A stretch of 64,000 nucleotides of DNA from Pseudomonas abietaniphila (GTDB taxonomy: Bacteria; Pseudomonadota; Gammaproteobacteria; Pseudomonadales; Pseudomonadaceae), in the NCBI RefSeq assembly GCF_039697315.1, contig NZ_CP155619.1, positions 186,001 through 250,000 on the forward strand, written 5' to 3'. The stretch's first letter is position 1. Each line of letters starts with the position of its first letter. This document shows, in pieces, positions 25,353 to 33,300 of the stretch. The translations under genes were made by a program, and so were the position numbers. A model generated the notes under the pieces. That model worked only from the letters and a program-made list of their open reading frames with translations, was not told the origin of the DNA and searched no databases.

Positions 25353-26933
25353 TCAGTTAGCAGCGTTGACCCTGGCGTATGGGCTGACCAGGTCAAAACG
25401 TTGTTGTTGCACATCCACCGTCACGACATGGGCGCCCGACATGCCCAGCCGACGCCCCGGTCCGAACCCCAACAGTGGGGTGAGCCCGGTGTTCACGTCA
25501 TGCAACCCTTCCAGCGCCTTGACCAGTTGCTCGCGCGCGGGGTGACGACCGATCTGTCGCAGTGCCTCGGCGACCAGCAGCACCGAGCAATACGCATCGA
25601 CCTGCAACACGGCGTACTGCCCTTTCAGCCCGCTTCGCGCTCGAACGCTGGCAAGGGCGGCCTTGCCCTCCTCCGTCCAGTCACCAGGAATGAACGGATA
25701 CGCCAGAAACATGCGGCGGGAAAAAGATGCGGGGACTTGCCAGACATCGGCGGGCACCTGGGCCGAGGCCGCAAACAGATAAGGAGGCAACGCCGGGCCT
25801 TGCATCGACGATTGCAACGCCTGCGCCATCGGCACGAAGTCTGCGGAGCGCCCGAGGAAGAACAACGCTTTTGCAGCGGCCATGGATGCGTCAACCGTGA
25901 CCGGTTGATCCAGTGAATAGGCTCTCAGACTGACATCGCTCCAGCCTTGTCCATTGAGGTGCTGCTTGAGGGTTTCGGCCTGGTGCTGATCCAGCGGATT
26001 GTCCTGATACACGATGAGCGTCTTGTCCGCTGCCAGTGCCAGGGTGTTCTGCGCGTAACCGGCCAGCGCCCGCAGTTGCTCGGAAGCACCGGGCAACGGT
26101 TCGAAGATCATCGGGCTGTCGCTTTCGCCACCCAGCAGAGAGACCGACCCCACCAACGGGACCCGGGCCTGCTCGATCAGCTCACCGATGCGACCGTCCA
26201 GCGCCGGAGCAAGGGGCGCAATCAACGCAAACACACCGTCTTCACCGGTCAGCGTCTGCAAGGCTGCCTCGGCAGTTTTCGCGTCAGGGCCGGGATCGAC
26301 GATCTGCAGGGCCAGTTGCCGCCCATGAATGCCGCCCGCCTCGTTGATCGCGGCCAATGCGCCGTTCAGCACGGCGGCCATTGTCTCGCCCAATGGCGCC
26401 ATCGCCCCCTGACTCGGCAGCAAGGTGCCCAACCGCAACGTCGAGCCTTGTATGCCGGGATCGCCGTCCTCTTCAATGCGTTTGAGGTAGGCCACAAGGT
26501 TGAGCTGATCCTGACTGGACATGACGAAACGCGGCATGGCGCTGTCCAGCGCATTACCGGCTGGATCGACGCCTTCGATGATGGCATGAGCGACAGCACC
26601 GTCGCTGTACGGCGGATGGCTGCGTCCTGCTCTGACCCGTTGACCGTAGGGCGTGCTCAGGCGTCGCCAAGTGATGTCCGGCGGACGCACGCCGCCTTCC
26701 GGTCGCCCACGGCCATCGGCGCCATGGCAGCCTGCGCACGGCATGGTCGAGGCAGGCACAACGGTGCCGGACACGCCAATGCGCGCCGATACCTCGGCAC
26801 CGCTGACGGAAATGCCTTCGCGGTACAAACGTTTGCCAGCCGCCTCCGCCGGGCTCAGCTCCATGGCATGGGCCGCGCTCGTCAAGCACAACAGCAGGCT
26901 CAGCCTCAGGCTGAAAATCGCCAGCGACTTCAT
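25353..26933 (-). CDS. Cytochrome c domain fused to a type 1 periplasmic binding protein
   Basis: This exported protein of 526 residues has a signal peptide (cleavage after AHA-MEL), then a small c-type cytochrome domain with haem motif CAGCH (residues 66-70) and a likely distal Met in SAMPRFVMSS. From about residue 164 it is a LivJ-type periplasmic binding protein (LRLGTLLPSQGAMAPLGETM, AAINEAGGIHGRQLALQIVD, VPLVGSVSLLGGESDSP). The binding domain lacks any neighbouring permease genes, so it is more likely a sensor or electron-transfer adaptor than a transporter part. Good AAGGAG site. It lies between SCO chaperones and the isomerase in the oxidase operon, suggesting a role in redox supply to or from the multicopper oxidase. 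Confidence 0.85.
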   Translation of the reverse strand: MKSLAIFSLRLSLLLCLTSAAHAMELSPAEAAGKRLYREGISVSGAEVSARIGVSGTVVPASTMPCAGCHGADGRGRPEGGVRPPDITWRRLSTPYGQRVRAGRSHPPYSDGAVAHAIIEGVDPAGNALDSAMPRFVMSSQDQLNLVAYLKRIEEDGDPGIQGSTLRLGTLLPSQGAMAPLGETMAAVLNGALAAINEAGGIHGRQLALQIVDPGPDAKTAEAALQTLTGEDGVFALIAPLAPALDGRIGELIEQARVPLVGSVSLLGGESDSPMIFEPLPGASEQLRALAGYAQNTLALAADKTLIVYQDNPLDQHQAETLKQHLNGQGWSDVSLRAYSLDQPVTVDASMAAAKALFFLGRSADFVPMAQALQSSMQGPALPPYLFAASAQVPADVWQVPASFSRRMFLAYPFIPGDWTEEGKAALASVRARSGLKGQYAVLQVDAYCSVLLVAEALRQIGRHPAREQLVKALEGLHDVNTGLTPLLGFGPGRRLGMSGAHVVTVDVQQQRFDLVSPYARVNAAN

Positions 26934-26943
26934 GGTCGACTCC

Positions 26944-27606
26944 TTAACGTCCGGCCACAGGCAAGGTCAGGAACTGCAAACGTTGAGCAATGGCGTCCAC
27001 CGGCGCATCCGGACGGATCTTCGCCCAGCGCTTGTTCGCCACGTCCCCCACGATCAATTGTGTGGAGTGTTGTTCAGGGCTCGGAATCACTTGGCCCAAG
27101 CGCCCCAACACCAGGTTCATCTGCTCCTGCGTGCCGGTCAAAAAGCGCCAGTTGGGACCGTCGACCCCGTGTTTGGCCGCGAATGCCTTGAGCACGTCAG
27201 GCGTGTCGTTTGTCGGGTCGCTGGTCAGGGTGATGAAATACACCTGACGCGCCACCTCATCGCCCATCGCGGCCCGCACGTCCTTGAGCTTGCGCGTGAT
27301 CAGCGGACAGGCGTCCTGGCAGTGGGTGAACACCACGTTGAGCAGCACCAGCCGATTCTTGAGCTCGTCGCTGTAGAAGCGCACGGTGTTGCCGTCCTGA
27401 TCCTTCAAGGGCGTGTCGGTGAAATATTCCTGGGCGTCGTGAGTACCACTGGACGGCGGCGCGACCTGCACAGGCGACACCTTTGCCAGGGTCGGTGGTT
27501 CATGGGCTTCATGGGCCATCAACGCGGGCACGACCGACAGCAACGCCAGCCCCATCAGCCATCCTCTGGTCGACCGGCGGCCAGTACCAACGGCTATCCG
27601 GCTCAT
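26944..27606 (-). CDS. SCO1/SenC-family copper chaperone (second of two)
   Basis: The 220 residues have an N-terminal signal or anchor, then a thioredoxin-like domain with the copper-binding Cys pair in FTHCQDACPL (Cys96, Cys100) and the distal histidine region SPEQHSTQLIVGD. It probably delivers Cu to, or reduces the Cu sites of, the multicopper oxidase rather than cytochrome oxidase, given the operon. Its start overlaps the stop of the first SCO gene (ATGA). Confidence 0.9.
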   Translation of the reverse strand: MSRIAVGTGRRSTRGWLMGLALLSVVPALMAHEAHEPPTLAKVSPVQVAPPSSGTHDAQEYFTDTPLKDQDGNTVRFYSDELKNRLVLLNVVFTHCQDACPLITRKLKDVRAAMGDEVARQVYFITLTSDPTNDTPDVLKAFAAKHGVDGPNWRFLTGTQEQMNLVLGRLGQVIPSPEQHSTQLIVGDVANKRWAKIRPDAPVDAIAQRLQFLTLPVAGR

Positions 27607-28253
27607 TGCTGTTCCCCCATCACGTACACCCCGTGACGACCGCTTTTGGACGCGCGGTCGCCGCGCAATTGTTCCACCCGTTCAACCAGCAAATCAGGGT
27701 CGGTAAAGCCGTAGAACCGCGTCCAGTGGCTGCTGCGCCCATCGCCGACCATGATCAGCGGCGGGTGATTTTGGGGGTCGGCGGTCCAGGTGCCGAGGCC
27801 TTTGAGGGTGGCGTCGATGGCCTGCGGGGTGCCGGTCAGCCACGCCCAGCCAGGGCCGTGCTGGAACCGGTTGGCGTACGTGAGCAGGCGCGGTGCGGTG
27901 TCGCGCAGCGGATCGACCGTGATGGAGACGATCTGCACCTCGGTGCCGACTTTCGCACCCAATTGCTTTTGCACCCGGGACATGATCGAGGAGATCACCG
28001 GGCACACCGTGGTGCAAGTGGTATAGATAAAGCCCATGACCACGATCCGGTCGCTGACCAGATCGTGCTTGAGGTTGACCGGCTCGCCGTTCTGGTTGGT
28101 CAGTTTGACGTCGGCGAAATGCACCACCGCACTGTCCTGTTTCACGGCGGCCTGCGGCGGCGCGTGATCGACGCCGCCATGGGCGTGCGCCGATAGGGTG
28201 AGTCCCTGAGCAATCAGCATGGCCAACATCGATACTGCAATGGCATTTTTCAT
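27603..28253 (-). CDS. SCO1/SenC-family copper chaperone (first of two)
   Basis: This exported protein of 216 residues has signal peptide cleavage near AHA-HGG. Its copper motif is TTCTTVCPVISS (Cys80, Cys84), with SITVDPLRDTAPRLLTYA and NHPPLIMVGD. The mature N-terminus HGGVDH is His-rich and may bind extra metal. It overlaps both the beta-propeller gene before it and the second SCO gene after it by four bases. Confidence 0.9.
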   Translation of the reverse strand: MKNAIAVSMLAMLIAQGLTLSAHAHGGVDHAPPQAAVKQDSAVVHFADVKLTNQNGEPVNLKHDLVSDRIVVMGFIYTTCTTVCPVISSIMSRVQKQLGAKVGTEVQIVSITVDPLRDTAPRLLTYANRFQHGPGWAWLTGTPQAIDATLKGLGTWTADPQNHPPLIMVGDGRSSHWTRFYGFTDPDLLVERVEQLRGDRASKSGRHGVYVMGEQQ

Positions 28254-30271
28254 GGCGTCGTCCTGTCGGAAACTGCAGGGCTTTGGTTGCTCAGGTGAAC
28301 CGGCGAGTTGTCGACCGGCATTACCCGCAAGCTGGCGTAGGATTGTTCGTTGGCGCGGATGCCCAGGGATTCGGAGCGCGCGTGGAGGTAATACGCGCCG
28401 GTCTCGCTCAGGTCCGCCTGAGCTTCATAGATCCCCTCGCCGACTTCCACCGCCAGCACTTCTCGTGGCCGGGAGCTCGGTGCGAGGAAATAACGCAAAT
28501 ACACGTCTTTGGCGCCGGTCATGGGGGTGTTGTCGCGGCCCTGAACCAGGCGAATACGGATTGGCACCAGTTTGCCCACCGGTTCGAAACGGCGCTCCAG
28601 CAGAAAGGTCACGCGCGGGATCGCCAGGCGTTTTTCCAGCGCCGGGTTCACCTCGATCTGCGCGGTGAAACAGTGAATCACCTGGGGCTGGTTGAGCATG
28701 AATGCCACGTCGAATTTACCCGCGCTCGGCAGGCGCACCCGTGAGCTGTACACCCCTGGTTCAACCTCACGCAGACTGCGGTCGACCACCCGTACCGCAC
28801 GCGCCGCGTTGCCCCGGTTGGGGTAACCGGACATCGGTGCGTTCATGCCTTCGGCATAGAAGTAGGTGGTGTTGTCCACGGGATTGACCACGAACACCGC
28901 ATCGTTGTCCCGCGCCGGGCTCAGGCCAGCGGCGAGCGGCAAATCCCCCGCCAGGCGGGGTGCGGCGGGTCCGGCTTCGAACGATTGCAGGATCGGCTTG
29001 CGGTCCTTGCCCAGGCTGGACAGGTTGACCATGGTCACCCGCGGCGATGCCAAACCACGGATGTACGCGTAGTTCTGCGTCACGGTGACCTGAAACGGCT
29101 CCGGCGACACCTCCAGGTCATGCACGACGCTGTCGCTGGAGGCATCAATCACCAGGGCATGGCTGGTGAGGGTGTTGAGCACGAAACCATAGCGACCGTC
29201 TTCGCTGAAACTCATCGGGCCCAACCCTTGCTGCGAGGCAATGACCTTGCGCACCTCCAGGCTGCGCGCATCGATCACGGTCACCGAGCCGTCCTGACCA
29301 TCGGCGACATACACCGCCTCGGACAGCGGCGAATAGGCAACCGACAGCGGATGAGCGCCGGTTTTCAGGGTTTTGCTGCGCGTGAGCGTCGCGATGTCGA
29401 AGACACCCACCGTGCCGGCGTCACGGCTGCTCACGAAGGCAAATCGTGAGTCCTTGCTGAAGGCGATCTCGTGATGGCCGGTGCCGGTCTGCAAGAAGCT
29501 CAGGACCTTCATCGACTGCGTATCGATCACGGTCACGCCGCTGGCGCCCTCGCTGGCAGCGTTGTTACCCACCCACAGGTAACGCTCGTCCGGCTGCAGC
29601 GCCACCCGCAACGGGTTCTCGCCGGCCGGGATGTTCAGCAGGACCTGGAATTTTTCCGCATCGATCACCGCCACCTCACCTGCGCCGGGCATCGACACGA
29701 ACACCCGCTTGTCATCGTTGGTGGAGGTCCAGTCCATGCCGGGCTGCTTGAGCGCGATGCGGCTCATGGTGCTGGTGATCCCGCCCACCGAGACCGTCGG
29801 GTCGATCACCGTCGCGCTGGCGTCCTTGTTCAACACCATCAGAAAGTAACTGTTGAGGTCCAGCAAGGGCCGCGCGCCGATGGTGCTTTTCAGGTACAGC
29901 CCGACCCGCGACTTGCATTGCGCATCGTGGGAGCCGGCCTTTTCCTCGGCCACCGCCGGGTCGAGCCAGGCCCCGGGGGCGACGCCCGGCAACGGTTGAC
30001 CGGTAGCCGTGTCGGTCACGCTGAAGCGCACGTCGGCAAACATCCCCTCCATGAGCGGGCCGCTGTTCAACGGCCGGGCTTCGAACTTGACGGTCACACC
30101 GTTTTTCACCAACTGCTGCTTGTCGCTGGCCATGCTGGGGATCGCCTGCGGACTGTCGCCTTCACTCAGGGCCAGGCTGGCGTCCTTGAGCGGCTCACCG
30201 GAGTGCCCCATGACCACCAGGGCCACCGCCAGCGCGCCGCCGGCAAAACCACCTCTGATCCATCCATTCAC
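28250..30271 (-). CDS. Exported YVTN-type beta-propeller protein in the oxidase operon
   Basis: The 673-residue protein has one N-terminal hydrophobic segment (GGFAGGALAVALVVMG), an Ig-like front domain, then about seven YVTN/WD-like blades (KRVFVSMPGAGEVAVIDAEK, LWVGNNAASEGASGVTVIDT, RFAFVSSRDAGTVGVFDIAT, AVYVADGQDGSVTVIDARSL). A C-terminal beta-rich part of about 200 residues follows. Such propellers occur with metal-oxidising and cytochrome systems, but the function here is unknown. The GTG at 30271 was chosen because AGGGGG precedes it; the frame upstream runs through the end of the oxidase gene. The gap to the oxidase stop is 106 bases. Confidence 0.8.
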   Translation of the reverse strand: MNGWIRGGFAGGALAVALVVMGHSGEPLKDASLALSEGDSPQAIPSMASDKQQLVKNGVTVKFEARPLNSGPLMEGMFADVRFSVTDTATGQPLPGVAPGAWLDPAVAEEKAGSHDAQCKSRVGLYLKSTIGARPLLDLNSYFLMVLNKDASATVIDPTVSVGGITSTMSRIALKQPGMDWTSTNDDKRVFVSMPGAGEVAVIDAEKFQVLLNIPAGENPLRVALQPDERYLWVGNNAASEGASGVTVIDTQSMKVLSFLQTGTGHHEIAFSKDSRFAFVSSRDAGTVGVFDIATLTRSKTLKTGAHPLSVAYSPLSEAVYVADGQDGSVTVIDARSLEVRKVIASQQGLGPMSFSEDGRYGFVLNTLTSHALVIDASSDSVVHDLEVSPEPFQVTVTQNYAYIRGLASPRVTMVNLSSLGKDRKPILQSFEAGPAAPRLAGDLPLAAGLSPARDNDAVFVVNPVDNTTYFYAEGMNAPMSGYPNRGNAARAVRVVDRSLREVEPGVYSSRVRLPSAGKFDVAFMLNQPQVIHCFTAQIEVNPALEKRLAIPRVTFLLERRFEPVGKLVPIRIRLVQGRDNTPMTGAKDVYLRYFLAPSSRPREVLAVEVGEGIYEAQADLSETGAYYLHARSESLGIRANEQSYASLRVMPVDNSPVHLSNQSPAVSDRTTP

Positions 30272-30377
30272 GCTGCACCCCCTGTGGAGCGGGCGCCAGT
30301 GCGCCGCTCCGATGAGTTGTGTCTGACCCGCGCCGATTGTTCTTGTACGCGCGGGCGGCTGGTTCGCAAGCCGGGCG

Positions 30378-33300
30378 CTAAGGCGCCGCAGCAGGTTCTG
30401 GATCGTTGGTGACCCGCAGGATGCCCCACAGCCCCGACGTGTTGCCGAACCCGGCATGGTCGCGGAACAGGTAATCCCCCGGCACAGCGTTCGCACCCCC
30501 GGCACTCGGGAACATGAGGCTGAAGTGCGCGGCGGGCAGGAGGCTCTCCTGGGCGCCGATGTACAGCGACATCGGGTTGTAGGCGAATCGCACCGACCCC
30601 ACGCCCGACGGCCCCATCGGATAGCCGCCGGTGTCGGACTTCTCGGCCTGGAACGGATGCATCGGCCAGACATGACCGTCCAGCTGGAAGGTCGTGCCGC
30701 GACTGCCGCCGCCCGGCACCGTCAGATGCGTACGGAACGGCTGCCCCGGTTTGACGTACAGCACCGGTGTTTGCGGATCGCCGCCGACCAATGCGTTGCT
30801 GTAGGCCATGTGCGCGTTCGGCACATCGGCAAAGCCATGACCGTCGGCGTGGCCGAACGGCGCATCCGGGGACAGGCCGAACCGGTACCACAGCGGCTCG
30901 GTTCGGTAGTTGATGGCCATGCCGGAGTTGTCCTGCGGATCCGCCGGTACGCCATTGCCTTCGGCCGCCAGGTTCTCTACGGGCCGTCCATTGCCCCAGC
31001 GCATGTTCAGCGACTTCTGCATGACCAGCATGAAGTCCCGGTAGGCGGTCTGCCCGGTGACGCTCACCGTGGCGTTGGCCCGGGATTTGGTGTCCTCGGT
31101 CCAGGTCGCACCCAGCGGCATGATCGCCATGGCACCTGCCAGGCCTTTCTGCGGCTGCTTGATCATGTCTGCCGACGTCAGGTTGAAGCCGCCGAACTCC
31201 ACAGGCGTGGTGTTGATGTTGTCCACGGCACGCCCCAGCTGCGACACCGGTTTGCCTTCGCGCTCCAGATGCCCCGCGTAGTACTGATAGGTGCGGGTTG
31301 GCCAGGCGCCCGATGTGCCGGCCCGAGGCGCAATGGTCTGCACCGGGTTGAGGCCGACGTTGAAGCCGTCCGACTTGGTGATGTCGTAAGCCAGCAACTG
31401 CGTGTGCATGCCCACGTGGCTCGATGGACGCATCAGGTTGTTGTTGAAGGTCGTCGAACCCTGCGCACTGTTGCGGTCACGTTTGACAGTACCGGCCATG
31501 ACGGCGTAGGTCGGCAGGTCGGGCATGGCCGTTGGCAGGCGGTTTTCCAGGGTCACGTTGATGCAGTCGCCCGCACCGGCACGCAACATCAGCGGCTCGA
31601 TCGGTACACCGGCCTTGAGCTTGCCAGTGATCGGGTCGAGATCGGCCTTGCGTACATACAGGATCGCGGTCGGATCGTGCAGCGGCCCGGCATGTCCACC
31701 GATGGTGAAGGTCACGCCATCCTCCGGATCCGTGACGGTGGTCTGTGGAATGGTCACCGCACGCTTGTTGTAGACCAGCGTACCGCCCGCCGGATTGAGC
31801 GGCGCACCAACGTGCTGCCCCTGCCCTGCGGCGTCGCCAACCGTCAGGTTCAGCGGATTGCCGAGGATGTCGTTGGCCAGTGCGACCACCACCTCGAAGT
31901 TGCGCTGCACGGTTGGCCGCGTTCCGACTCCGTTGGCATTGGTGGTGTAGCGTGGGCAGATCCCGTCGAACGCCACCGTGTTGCGCGCAATGACCGGTTT
32001 GGGGTTGTTCGGCAGCGCGAACAGGTCACTGCGCTGCGACCCGTAGTTGCGCATGATGCCCCACATGCCGTTCCAGTAGCCTTCCAGCGAAGCGTCCATC
32101 GAGTACAGATAGTCGCCGGTGTCGCTGGCTGCGCTGGACACCATGGCAACAGGCGCGTTGAAGCCCATCTGTTCGGAGATGCCGACCATCTGCGAAGACT
32201 TCCAGCCCGAGTTGGAGCTGTTGCCGAAGCCACTGCCGGAGTGCAGCCACTTCACGCCGTGCAACGTCACGTTGTGTTCTTCCTCGTGACCACCGGCGTG
32301 CAGGCGCAAGCGCACATTGTCACCGGTATAGGTGCGCAGCATTGGTGTGAACGGATCGCCCGGCATGTCGCCACCCCGATTGATGTGTGGCGGGAACTGC
32401 GTGATACCGCCGGTAGGACCGGTCGCCGAGGTGATCGCGCTCGGCGCCAGGTTCAGCGCAGGGATCGCCCGGTCGGTACGGGTCTGCAGGGCGTACGCCA
32501 GGTCGCCGGCCAGACCATTGGCCTGCATGCCCGGCTTGCCATCCGGCGCCGTGCGGTTCGGGTCATAGACCCTCAGCCCGACCGGCTCATGACGGTAGTT
32601 GACGACGAAGATACCAGGGTCATCCACCGAAATGGCTTGCGGACAGGGTCGGGTCGGGCAGCCTTCCAGCTCGCCGCTGCCGACTTCCAGCACCGAATCC
32701 AGCAGATTGGCGGCCGCCTTGCGCCCTGGCGGGTTGATCGCGTAGCGGAAACTGTTGGCACTGGCAGGATAGGCGTTGCCATTCGGCACCCCGTTCGGGC
32801 CGGCCCCGACATACACACCCGCTTCATAGGCATGCACGAAATCGCTGTATTCGAGGAAGAACTCGCGGAAGCTGTCGTTCTTGCCGTCGCCGTCCAGATC
32901 GCCGGTGGAAATCACCGCTTGCCACGACGTCGGGCCGCCATCCTGACGCGCGCCGCTGTACAAAGGTTCGCCGGTTTCCGCATGGAACCAGGTGGAGCCG
33001 GCAGGTTCAGCCAACACGGTGGCATAGAGGCCCAACTGCTGGTGAGTCGATGGGCCGAGGTGGTCGTGGGTGAAGATGGTGCCCAGGCCACGGTCGACAC
33101 CTCGCGTGTTGACCACGGGGTCGGCGAACCAGCGCTGCATGGCAGTGCGGGCGCCCATCCAGTCGGCCCGGCCGAACTGGCCGAAATAAGGGTGTGCCTT
33201 GGCTTTCGGACACGCCGGGGTGCCGTCGCGGGCATCCGCCTCCGTGCAATTGTTGAAAGCGCGGATGGCGTGCACACGCTCCACCACGGTCGCCGGTGAA

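Noticed and set aside
30456..33299. 947-codon open frame on the + strand
   Set aside because: It is antisense to the multicopper oxidase, Arg/His/Gly-rich, without ribosome site or similarity; it results from high GC at third positions.
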